Below are positions 34,148 through 42,555 of a DNA stretch of 64,000 nt, one piece after another. Origin of the DNA: Nocardia aurantiaca (GTDB taxonomy: Bacteria > Actinomycetota > Actinomycetes > Mycobacteriales > Mycobacteriaceae); contig NZ_WMBB01000001.1 in NCBI RefSeq assembly GCF_009708175.1, positions 1-64,000 on the forward strand, read 5' to 3'. The first letter of the stretch is position 1; each line of letters starts with the position of its first letter. The notes below the pieces were generated by a model. It was given only the letters and a program-made list of their open reading frames with translations. It was not told where the DNA came from and searched no databases. Position numbers and translations under genes: made by a program.

Positions 34148-34564
34148 CTATTCCGTGCCGTCCGGAGGAATTTCGGGCAGCCCTTCGCTGGCCCGCAACT
34201 TCTCCGCCATAGAGGTGAGGAGGTTCTGAGATTCTTCGGACAGGTCAAACGCCCTACTCGACAGACGACGCAGCCCGTAGCCCTGCAGCTGGGACAGCAG
34301 CTCGAGATCGTGATCGATCTTCGCAGCATAGATGTCGTTGAAGAAGTAGTCCGGCTTGACCTTGAAGAACTTTGCCAACGCTGCCACCGTCTCATCCGAC
34401 GGGTTCGTGCGCTGTCCCGACCGCAACTGCGACAGATACGGTTTCGAGATCGGATGGCCGGAGGCCGTCAAGGCAGCCGCCACCTCTGCGTTCGTGTGCG
34501 GCTTACGCCCCGGGGGATGCACGGTTTCGAACAGCTTGTTCAGCCGCGCCGCGAAATCAGCCAT
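34148..34564 (-). CDS. EspR-like XRE-family DNA-binding protein
   Basis: A 138-residue regulator whose start, ADFAARLNKLFETVHPPGRK, and helix-turn-helix SKPYLSQLRSGQRTNPSDET followed by VAALAKFFKV closely follow EspR (Rv3849), the nucleoid-associated activator of ESX-1 genes. The C-terminal dimerisation half (YGLRRLSSRAFDLSEESQNL) also fits. Mycobacterial EspR sits by the ESX-1 region, not in sterol genes, so this is a paralog. It may be the DNA-binding partner of the ImmA-type peptidase. ATG 34564 follows AAGGGA. It is preceded by a spacer with the palindrome GATACGTATC (34611-34620). Confidence 0.85.
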   Translation of the reverse strand: MADFAARLNKLFETVHPPGRKPHTNAEVAAALTASGHPISKPYLSQLRSGQRTNPSDETVAALAKFFKVKPDYFFNDIYAAKIDHDLELLSQLQGYGLRRLSSRAFDLSEESQNLLTSMAEKLRASEGLPEIPPDGTE

Positions 34565-34923
34565 TGTGAGCCGCCCAATTCCCTTCGCTGTACTAACAGT
34601 CGTTATCTCGGATACGTATCATTGATATTAGCGGCTCAGTAACTGAAAACCTACGCCTGATTCGTGATTTCCTTGAAGCTTCGAGGCGGTGATCCGCTTC
34701 ACCGACTGCGGCTTGGGCGTTTGCGGGCCAACCTCACGGGTTCTTGCCGAGCGCTCGAGAACCCCGGTTCTGGCCCGTCGCGAGGGTCTTCCCGGACGGG
34801 CCTCGGGTAGCCATAAGATAGCTGATGTCTCATCTTCCAGTCTGTACCGATGATCGTGTGGCGTACGCCACGTTTTGCGGCAAGACGGATGAACGTTCAA
34901 CCTCGCCCAAAATCATTGAGGTA
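34565..34923. other. Spacer between the EspR-like gene and fadA5
   Basis: It holds the promoter of the EspR-like gene, with the 10-bp palindrome GATACGTATC at 34611-34620. A hairpin GGCCCGTC (34772-34779) / GACGGGCC (34795-34802) may end the fadA5 transcript. No gene is supported. Confidence 0.45.
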
Positions 34924-36105
<1,182 letters not shown>

Positions 36106-36202
36106 TTAGAAGTGCAACGAGTTCACTGCAAGTAACGTAAGACCCTTTCGGGTCAATTACCTAGTCCCTTCTCTTGTTCTACCTCCTGTGCTTCAATAAC
36201 GG

Positions 36203-36216
36203 TAGAACGTGTTTCA
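36203..36216. promoter_or_regulatory. KstR box in the fadA5/cyp125 promoter region
   Basis: TAGAACGTGTTTCA contains the AACnnGTT core, ending 22 bp before the cyp125 GTG. It excludes the longer cyp125 start at 36209, which lies inside the box. Confidence 0.78.
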
Positions 36217-36238
36217 GTTTGGTCAAAGGAGACAGCTG

Positions 36239-37495
36239 GTGGAGGACACCCAGGCCCGGCCGCACGTGCCGAACGGATTCGACATCACCGACCCGGACAT
36301 GTGGGCGCACCGGGTGCCGGTGGAAGAACTCGCTGAACTGCGCCGCACCGCCCCCATCTGGTGGAACCCCAAGTCTCCGGAGGTCGGCGGCTTCCATGAC
36401 GACGGCTTCTGGGTGCTCACCAAGCACGCGGACGTCAAGACGGTGTCCCGTCGCGACGACGTGTTCTCCACCCATGAGAACACCGCCATACCGCGGTTCC
36501 AGGACGACATCACTCGCGAGCAGATCGAACTGCAGCGCTTCGTCTTGCTGAACAAGGACGCCCCGGAGCACACCAAGCTCCGCAAGATCATCTCGAAGGG
36601 CTTCACCCCGCGTGTCATCAACGGCCTGCGCGCCGAGCTGACCGCGCGCGCCGAGAACATCGTGAAGGCCGCCGTGGCCGCCGGTACCGGCGACTTCGTG
36701 GAGCAGGTGGCGGCCGAGCTGCCGCTGCAGGCCATCGCCGAACTGATCGGCGTGCCACAGGATGACCGCAAGAAGCTCTTCCAGTGGTCCAACGACATGA
36801 CCAGTTACGACGATCCGGAGAGCACCGCCGACCCGGTGGTCGCCTCCACCGAGATCCTCGGCTACTCCTACCAGATGGCCGAGGCCCGCCGGGCTTGCCC
36901 GGCCAATGACATCGTCACCGAGCTGATCAACGCCGATGTCGACGGCGAGGCGCTGCTGCCCGAGGAATTCGGCTTCTTCGTCATGATGCTGGCCGTCGCC
37001 GGCAACGAGACCACGCGCAATGCCACCACCCACGGCATGATCGCGTTCCTGGAGAACCCCGACCAGTGGGAGCTCTTCAAGGAGCAGCGGCCCAAGACCA
37101 CCGCCGACGAGATCATCCGCTGGGCCACCCCGGTCAGCTCCTTCCAGCGCACCGCGCTCGAGGACATCGAGGTCAGCGGCGTGCAGATCAAGAAGGGCCA
37201 GCGGGTCATCCTGTCCTACCGCTCGGCCAACTTCGACGAGGAGGTGTTCGACGATCCGTTCACCTTCAACATCCTGCGGGACCCCAACCCGCATCTGTCC
37301 TTCGGCGGCACCGGCGCGCACTACTGCATCGGCGCGAACCTGGCGCGGCTGGAGATCGAGATCATCTTCAATGCCATCGCCGACCACATGCCCGACATCT
37401 CCAAGCTGGGCGACCCGCGCCGCCTGCGCTCCGGCTGGCTCAACGGCATCAAGGAATTCCAGGTCGACTACAAGACCTGTCCGGTGAAGCACTGA
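36239..37495 (+). CDS. cyp125: CYP125, steroid C26/C27 monooxygenase (P450)
   Basis: A 418-residue cytochrome P450 that oxidises the terminal side-chain carbon of cholesterol/cholest-4-en-3-one to the acid. The I-helix O2 motif is AGNETTRN (254-261), the ExxR pair is Glu291/Arg294, and the heme-binding loop is FGGTGAHYCIGANLARLE with Cys363. GTG 36239 was chosen since AAAGGAG lies 7 nt upstream. In M. tuberculosis fadE28, fadE29, chsH2, chsH1 and ltp2 follow cyp125; here a double terminator and a convergent operon follow instead. FdxD (53081) is a possible electron donor. Confidence 0.95.
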   Translation: MEDTQARPHVPNGFDITDPDMWAHRVPVEELAELRRTAPIWWNPKSPEVGGFHDDGFWVLTKHADVKTVSRRDDVFSTHENTAIPRFQDDITREQIELQRFVLLNKDAPEHTKLRKIISKGFTPRVINGLRAELTARAENIVKAAVAAGTGDFVEQVAAELPLQAIAELIGVPQDDRKKLFQWSNDMTSYDDPESTADPVVASTEILGYSYQMAEARRACPANDIVTELINADVDGEALLPEEFGFFVMMLAVAGNETTRNATTHGMIAFLENPDQWELFKEQRPKTTADEIIRWATPVSSFQRTALEDIEVSGVQIKKGQRVILSYRSANFDEEVFDDPFTFNILRDPNPHLSFGGTGAHYCIGANLARLEIEIIFNAIADHMPDISKLGDPRRLRSGWLNGIKEFQVDYKTCPVKH

Positions 37496-37512
37496 GTCCC
37501 GGATGATTTGAT

Positions 37513-37590
37513 CCGCCCCGCACCCTCTCACTCCTCGGGGCGGAGACAAAAGGAAGCGGGCGGCTGGATAATCCAGTCGCCCGCTTTATC
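37513..37590. terminator. Double bidirectional terminator between cyp125 and the ltp3 operon
   Basis: The first hairpin is CCGCCCCG (37513-37520) / CGGGGCGG (37536-37543). The second is AAGCGGGCGGCTGGAT (37554-37569) against 37571-37586, 16 bp with one wobble, followed by TATCTTT. Both converging transcripts can stop here. Confidence 0.85.
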
Positions 37591-37614
37591 TTTGGCCGAT
37601 GCGCCGGCCGCCGT

Positions 37615-38031
37615 TCAGCGAGATTTCAGTGTCGCCATCGCACGATCGGTTTCCCAAAAGGCGCGCAGGGCGAGGATTTTGCCGTCCTCATCGACCTTGT
37701 AGGTGAAAACACCTTCGGCGTCGACGATATGGCCGCCGCCCATGGTGGTGCGAATGCGGCCGGTGAAGGCCACCTCCCGACCGCAGGCGAAGGAGTCGTC
37801 GAAGAGGAATTCGATGGACTCGGTCGGGGCGATGGCCTTGTCCCAGAACGCCGCGATGGCTTCCGCCCCGCGGTGCCCCACACCCTCCGGATCGAAGAAG
37901 GACGGACCGATGGGGTCCTCCACGATGCCGTCGGCGGCGAACAGCGCCACCCAGGCATCCTTGTCCTTGGCGCGGACCGCGGCCTGGGAGGCGGCGCCCG
38001 CCACCCGGGCCGGGTGTTCGGTGGTGGTCAC
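37615..38031 (-). CDS. SnoaL/ketosteroid-isomerase-like protein
   Basis: A 138-residue protein of the NTF2-like/SnoaL fold, the fold of steroid delta-isomerases. Visible are DKDAWVALFAADGIVEDPIG, HRGAEAIAAFWDKAI and AFTGRIRTTMGGGHIVDAEG. A role as steroid isomerase, or as a hydratase or isomerase acting on an Ltp intermediate, is plausible but not shown. GTG 38031 overlaps the ltp3 stop (GTGA), so it is the last gene of the DUF35-ltp4-ltp3 operon and is translated with it, which supports a steroid role. Confidence 0.7.
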   Translation of the reverse strand: MTTTEHPARVAGAASQAAVRAKDKDAWVALFAADGIVEDPIGPSFFDPEGVGHRGAEAIAAFWDKAIAPTESIEFLFDDSFACGREVAFTGRIRTTMGGGHIVDAEGVFTYKVDEDGKILALRAFWETDRAMATLKSR

Positions 38032-39194
38032 GGCTGTTCACTCCCGACGACCCACATCGAGAAGTACTGCGAGCCACCGCCGTACGCGTGTCCGAACGCC
38101 TTGCGCGCGTTCTCGACCTGGTAGTCGCCCGCGCGATCCATGACCTGCTTGGCGGCCTCGGCGAAGCGGATCATGCCGGACGCGCCGATCGGGTTGGAGG
38201 AGAGCACGCCGCCCGACGGGTTGACGGGCAGCTTGCCGCCGATGGCGGTCTCGCCCGCGTCGGTGAGCTTCCAGCCTTCGCCCTCGGGCATGAAGCCCAG
38301 GTTCTCCAGCCACATGGGCTCGAACCACGAGAAGGGGACATAGATTTCGGCCGCGTCGATCTCTTCCAGCGGATTGGTGATCCCGGCCTGCTGCCACAGC
38401 GCCTTCGCGGCCTGCCGGCCGGCCTGCGGATTCACCTGGTCGCGGCCCGCGTAGGCGAGCGGCTCGGTGCGCATGGCGGTGCCGTGCACCCACGCCACCT
38501 TCCTGCCCTGCGCCTCGACCGCCTTGGCCGACGCCTCATCGCCGATCACGATGGCGCACGCGCCGTCCGAGGACGGGCAGGTCTCGTCGAAACGAATGGG
38601 GTCCCACAGCATTTGGGACGCCATCACCGATTCCAGGGTGATGTCGGGCTGGTGCAGGTGCGCGAGCGGATTGCGCGCGCCATTGCGGCGATCCTTCACC
38701 GCCACCATCGCGCCGACGTGCAGCGGCGCGTTGGAGCGGCGAATATAGGCGCGCACGTGCGGGGCGAAGTAGCCGCCCGCGCCCGCGCCGACCGGCATGG
38801 TGAACGGCACCGGATTCGACAGCGCCCACATGGCGTTGGACTCCGACTGCTTCTCCCATGCGATGGCCAGTACCCGGCGGTGCACGCCCGCCTGCACGTG
38901 ATTGGCGGCCACGATGGCGGTGGAGCCGCCGACCGAACCGGCCGTATGCACCCGGAGCAGCGGTTTTCCGGTGGCACCCAGGGCATCCGCGAGGAACAGC
39001 TCCGGCATCATGGAGCCCTCGAAAAAGTCGGGGGCCTTGCCGACCACGACGGCGTCGATATCGGCCATGGTCAGACCGGAGTCCACCAGCGCGCGGTCGA
39101 TGGCCTCGCGGACCATGCCCGCCATGGATACGTCCGACCGTTTGGTCACGTGATGAGTCTGTCCGGTGCCGAGCACCGCGGCGGGGTAACTCAC
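38028..39194 (-). CDS. ltp3: Ltp3, SCP-x thiolase-like aldolase for sterol side chains
   Basis: A 388-residue thiolase-fold protein matching Rv3523. Ltp3 and Ltp4 of rhodococci are needed for C-24 branched sterol side chains and act as retro-aldolases rather than thiolases. The nucleophilic-Cys site is replaced (LLRVHTAGSVGGSTAIVAAN), while the C-terminal NPSGGVLSSNPIGASGMIRF loop is kept. GTG 39194 overlaps the ltp4 stop (GTGA). The order DUF35-ltp4-ltp3 follows Rv3521-Rv3523. Confidence 0.88.
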   Translation of the reverse strand: MSYPAAVLGTGQTHHVTKRSDVSMAGMVREAIDRALVDSGLTMADIDAVVVGKAPDFFEGSMMPELFLADALGATGKPLLRVHTAGSVGGSTAIVAANHVQAGVHRRVLAIAWEKQSESNAMWALSNPVPFTMPVGAGAGGYFAPHVRAYIRRSNAPLHVGAMVAVKDRRNGARNPLAHLHQPDITLESVMASQMLWDPIRFDETCPSSDGACAIVIGDEASAKAVEAQGRKVAWVHGTAMRTEPLAYAGRDQVNPQAGRQAAKALWQQAGITNPLEEIDAAEIYVPFSWFEPMWLENLGFMPEGEGWKLTDAGETAIGGKLPVNPSGGVLSSNPIGASGMIRFAEAAKQVMDRAGDYQVENARKAFGHAYGGGSQYFSMWVVGSEQP

Positions 39195-40243
39195 TTTGCC
39201 TCCAGGGTGGCGACCAGGTTCTGCTGCAGCGCCGGACCGGAACTGGCATGGGCCAGTGCGCGATTCGCGGTGCCATTGATGATTTCGGTGGCGGCGAAGC
39301 CGATGCGCTCGAGACCGGCCGCGAACATCGGGTTGCCGGACAGCGGGCCGCCGGACGGATTGATCCGGGTAGTCGCGTTCAGGCCGATGGCCTGCTTCAG
39401 GATCAGCTCCTCGTGGCTGTACTGCGTGTGCAGCTCGGCGACATCGAAGCCGCTCGCGTCGCCGCCGGTGACGGCATCGGCCGCCTTCTTGGCCGAGGCC
39501 GAGACCGCCAGGTCGCGCGCGCCCAGGACCGGGGTGTCGATGTAGTGCGCCATGCCGGTCAGCCAGGCCGGACGCTCGCACAGCTCACGGGCGCGATCGC
39601 CCACGGCCAGCACGATGGCGGCCGCGCCGTCGGTGATCGGCGCGATGTCATGGGCACGGAACGGATCGGCGACCTTCGGTGCGGCCAAGAGCTTTTCGGC
39701 GTCGGCGCCGGTGCTGCGCGCGGCCACGGCGGCCATCTCGGCCTCGGTCCAGAGGCCCGCCTCCAGGCCCGCGCGGGCCTGGAGGCCGGCGATGGACACC
39801 GAATCCGGCCACAGCGGGGCGACCAGGTATGGGTCTGTCTGCAGGGCCAGAATCTGGCGCAGGGTACCGGCGGAGGACTTGCCGAACCCGTAGACCAGCG
39901 CCGTCTTCGCCTGTCCGGAGCGGAGTTTCACCCACGCCTCGTACAGCGCCCACGCGCCGTCCATCTCCACGTGCGACTCGTTGATCGGCGGCACCGCGCC
40001 GATGGAATCGATGGCCGAGATGAACGAGAAGGCGCGTCCGGCAAGGTAATCCGAGGAACCGGAGCACCAGAAGTCGATATCGGAGACGCCGATGCCGAGC
40101 TCGGCGTACAGCTCCTGGAAGCACGGCGCGAGCATTTCGACGCCATTGGTGGTGCCGAAGGTCTCCGGCACGTGCGGCGCGTGCGCGAAGCCCACCACCG
40201 CGATATCGCTGGTGAAATCGCCTCGCGATGCAGTGTTTGTCAT
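39191..40243 (-). CDS. ltp4: Ltp4, SCP-x thiolase-like aldolase for sterol side chains
   Basis: A 350-residue thiolase-fold protein matching Rv3522. The usual nucleophile Cys is absent (PPINESHVEMDGAWALYEAW), and the C-terminal loop is NPSGGPLSGNPMFAAGLERI, as in sterol aldolases. It probably forms a complex with the DUF35 protein encoded 12 bp upstream, as Ltp2 does with ChsH2, and removes a branched C-24 unit after side-chain activation. The start is ATG 40243, shortly after the DUF35 stop. Confidence 0.87.
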   Translation of the reverse strand: MTNTASRGDFTSDIAVVGFAHAPHVPETFGTTNGVEMLAPCFQELYAELGIGVSDIDFWCSGSSDYLAGRAFSFISAIDSIGAVPPINESHVEMDGAWALYEAWVKLRSGQAKTALVYGFGKSSAGTLRQILALQTDPYLVAPLWPDSVSIAGLQARAGLEAGLWTEAEMAAVAARSTGADAEKLLAAPKVADPFRAHDIAPITDGAAAIVLAVGDRARELCERPAWLTGMAHYIDTPVLGARDLAVSASAKKAADAVTGGDASGFDVAELHTQYSHEELILKQAIGLNATTRINPSGGPLSGNPMFAAGLERIGFAATEIINGTANRALAHASSGPALQQNLVATLEAK

Positions 40244-40255
40244 TTCAGCGCCTCT

Positions 40256-41179
40256 CTACAGGTGGTGCGCGAAGCTGTCGTAGTCGGCATCCGGTTCGCC
40301 GGTCGGCCGGAAGTGGTCGATATTGGCCATGGACAGGCCCCACTCCTCGCGTGGCTTCCATACCGCCTCGACCCGCATGCCCATCCGGACCTCGCTCGCC
40401 TCGATGCCGAGCACCAGGTGCAGGAACGGGATGTCCGCGCCATCGAGCAGCACGTACGCGGCCACATACGGGGGCTTGAGTCGTTGACCCATGAACGGCA
40501 CGTTCACGATGCAGAAGGTGGTCACGATGCCCTTGTCGGACACCTCGACGTAGTCGTCGGTCGGGGAGCCGTCGCGCGGGTCCGCGCCGCGCGGCGGGAA
40601 GTACACCTTGCCGTCCATGCGAGCACGCGCGCCCAGCAGGCGGCCCTCCATGAGCGCCTTCAGGAAGACCGCTTCCTGCGGGGCGGCGGTGTGCTTGATG
40701 GAGAAGTCGATCGGCGTCACGATGCCGGTGATCGGTTCGGCGTCCACGATGGAATCGGCCGGGGCGGCGGAGGTTTCACCGGGCTCGAAGGCGGCGATGT
40801 CGTGGATGTCGCCGGTGCGCTCGGCGGCCCAGCGTGCCCGCACCCGCATGCCGGTCGAGATGTCGGCCGGGGAGGCCACGTCCACGGCGTGCAGGATGGC
40901 GGTGTCCGCGCCGTCCAGCTTGATGAGCGCGTAGGCAAAGGGCCGGTCGAAGGGTTGGCCCGGCAGCGGTTCGGCCACCCAGGACCAGGTCTGGACCGTG
41001 CCGACGTCGGAGACCTGCACGAACTCCGAGAGCGGTTCGCTGGTCTTCGGATCGTATTCCGCGGGCGGCACGATCACGCGCCCATCCGAACCCCGCACCC
41101 CGACGACCTTGCCGGATCGCAGTTCCGTGAGGAAGCGACCGATGATCGGACCGGTGGAGCGGGTGTAGTCGAATTTCAT
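40256..41179 (-). CDS. Tandem DUF35 (OB-fold) partner of the Ltp aldolases
   Basis: A 307-residue protein matching Rv3521, made of two DUF35-type repeats. Each has the same pattern: GKVVGVRGSDGRVIVPP then FVQVSDVGTVQTWSWV in the first (about 22-68), and GRLLGARARMDGKVYFPP then YVEVSDKGIVTTFCIV in the second. The zinc-ribbon cysteines usual in DUF35 proteins (CxxCG before the PP) are missing in both, leaving OB folds only. ATG 41179 lies downstream of the KstR-type box; a longer frame from 41257 would cross it. First gene of the ltp operon. Confidence 0.85.
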   Translation of the reverse strand: MKFDYTRSTGPIIGRFLTELRSGKVVGVRGSDGRVIVPPAEYDPKTSEPLSEFVQVSDVGTVQTWSWVAEPLPGQPFDRPFAYALIKLDGADTAILHAVDVASPADISTGMRVRARWAAERTGDIHDIAAFEPGETSAAPADSIVDAEPITGIVTPIDFSIKHTAAPQEAVFLKALMEGRLLGARARMDGKVYFPPRGADPRDGSPTDDYVEVSDKGIVTTFCIVNVPFMGQRLKPPYVAAYVLLDGADIPFLHLVLGIEASEVRMGMRVEAVWKPREEWGLSMANIDHFRPTGEPDADYDSFAHHL

Positions 41180-41230
41180 CCGCAGCGGTGCGGACAGTAT
41201 TTCGCTGTTCCCCAGAGTCACGAGATCGAG

Positions 41231-41244
41231 TAGAACAGGTTCTA
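41231..41244. promoter_or_regulatory. KstR box, DUF35-ltp operon / F420 gene
   Basis: TAGAACAGGTTCTA has perfect TAGAAC/GTTCTA arms around AG. It lies 52 bp from the DUF35 start and 71 bp from the divergent oxidoreductase gene. Confidence 0.87.
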
Positions 41245-41314
41245 GTGGCGGTGGCAAGAGTCGGGGCCCAGCCCCTGCCGACCGGCCCCGGATGTTCTAG
41301 GAAGGAACGCGGAA

Positions 41315-42352
41315 ATGCGCTTTGGCTTGCAACTGGGATATTGGGGCGCACAGCCGCCCGGCAATACGCGCGAACTCGTACTGGCCGCCGAGGAAGTCGG
41401 CTTCGACGCCGTCTTCACCGCGGAGTCCTGGGGATCCGACGCCTTCACGCCGCTGGCGTGGTACGGCTCGGACACCAGCCGGATGCGACTGGGCACCTCC
41501 GTCGTGCAGATGTCGGCGCGCACCCCCACGGCCACCGCCATGGCCGCGTTGACCCTGGACCACCTCAGCGGCGGGCGGCACATTCTCGGGCTCGGCGTCT
41601 CCGGTCCGCAGGTGGTCGAGGGCTGGTATGGGCAACCGTTCGCCAAGCCGCTGGCGCGCACCCGTGAATACGTCTCGATCGTGCGCCAGGTGTTGGCCCG
41701 CGAGGCCAAGGTGACCAGTTCGGGCCCGCACTACCCGCTGCCCTACTCCGGGCCCGGCGCGACGGGATTGGGCAAGCCGCTCAAGCCGATCACCCACCCG
41801 CTGCGCGCGGACCTGCCGATCTGGCTCGGCGCCGAAGGCCCCAAGAACGTCGCGCTGACCGCGGAGATCGCGGACGGCTGGCTGGCCATCTACTACACGC
41901 CGCGGCTGGCCGACATGTACAACGAATGGCTCGACGAGGGCTTCTCGCGCCCGGGTGCGCGGCGTTTGCGCGAGGACTTCGAGATCGCCGCCACCGCACA
42001 GGTGATCCTGACCGACGATCGCAAGGCCGAACTGGATCGACTGCGCCCGTTCATGGCGCTCTATATCGGCGGCATGGGCGCGGAGGAGCTCAACTTCCAC
42101 GCCGAGGTGTACCGGCGCATGGGCTATGGCGAGCAGGTCGACGAGATCACCCGGCTGTTCCGGAGCGGTCGTAAGGACGAGGCGGCGGCGGTGGTGCCCG
42201 ACGAGCTGATCCTCGACACCACCATCATCGGCACCGAGGCGCAGGTGCGTGAGCAGCTGAAGGTGTGGGAGCAGTCGGGGGTCACCATGATGCTCGTCGG
42301 TGTCCGCGACGCCGCGCAGTTCGAGCGGTTGCGGCCCCTTATCGAGTCATAG
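41315..42352 (+). CDS. F420-dependent LLM-class oxidoreductase (Rv3520c-like)
   Basis: A 345-residue luciferase-like monooxygenase-fold protein of the F420-dependent type, matching Rv3520c in type and position. Visible are MRFGLQLGYWGAQPPGNTRE at the start, GFDAVFTAESWGSDAFTPLA, MAALTLDHLSGGRHILGLGV and PIWLGAEGPKNVALTAEIAD, the common LLM core. The substrate is unknown; a redox step on a steroid intermediate is likely from context. ATG 41315 follows GGAAGGAA. It diverges from the ltp operon and ends at a very strong terminator. Confidence 0.86.
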   Translation: MRFGLQLGYWGAQPPGNTRELVLAAEEVGFDAVFTAESWGSDAFTPLAWYGSDTSRMRLGTSVVQMSARTPTATAMAALTLDHLSGGRHILGLGVSGPQVVEGWYGQPFAKPLARTREYVSIVRQVLAREAKVTSSGPHYPLPYSGPGATGLGKPLKPITHPLRADLPIWLGAEGPKNVALTAEIADGWLAIYYTPRLADMYNEWLDEGFSRPGARRLREDFEIAATAQVILTDDRKAELDRLRPFMALYIGGMGAEELNFHAEVYRRMGYGEQVDEITRLFRSGRKDEAAAVVPDELILDTTIIGTEAQVREQLKVWEQSGVTMMLVGVRDAAQFERLRPLIES

Positions 42353-42402
42353 AACTCGTTTCAGAATTTCGGACCGCGGCGGAGGGTGTCGCGGCCTGCT
42401 GA

Positions 42403-42437
42403 AAAGGGTGCGCCCCACTGAGCGGGGCGCACCCTTT
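42403..42437 (+). terminator. Rho-independent terminator after the F420 gene
   Basis: AAAGGGTGCGCCCC (42403-42416) pairs perfectly with GGGGCGCACCCTTT (42424-42437), 14 bp with a 7-nt loop. It isolates fadD19 from upstream transcription. Confidence 0.92.
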
Positions 42438-42531
42438 CTCATCTGTTCCAATTTCGCGTAAGTCGCCGTAATGTGTGACGCGGGGCACATCCGGTCGCTC
42501 GACCAAAGCTGATTTGTGGCTTGTCACACAC

Positions 42532-42545
42532 AAGAACACGTTCTA
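42532..42545. promoter_or_regulatory. KstR box at the fadD19 promoter
   Basis: AAGAACACGTTCTA contains AACnnGTT and overlaps the -10 hexamer TATTTT (42544-42549), which itself lies 6 nt before the GTG start. Binding would block RNA polymerase directly. Confidence 0.85.
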
Positions 42546-42555
42546 TTTTGATCCA

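Noticed and set aside
33624..34229. 201-codon plus-strand frame through the spacer before the EspR-like gene
   Set aside because: It runs across palindromes and into the opposite gene, with Arg/Ser/Cys-rich sequence and no family features.
38088..39545. 485-codon plus-strand frame opposite ltp3/ltp4
   Set aside because: Antisense shadow without motifs; the minus strand has thiolase-fold genes with coupled starts.
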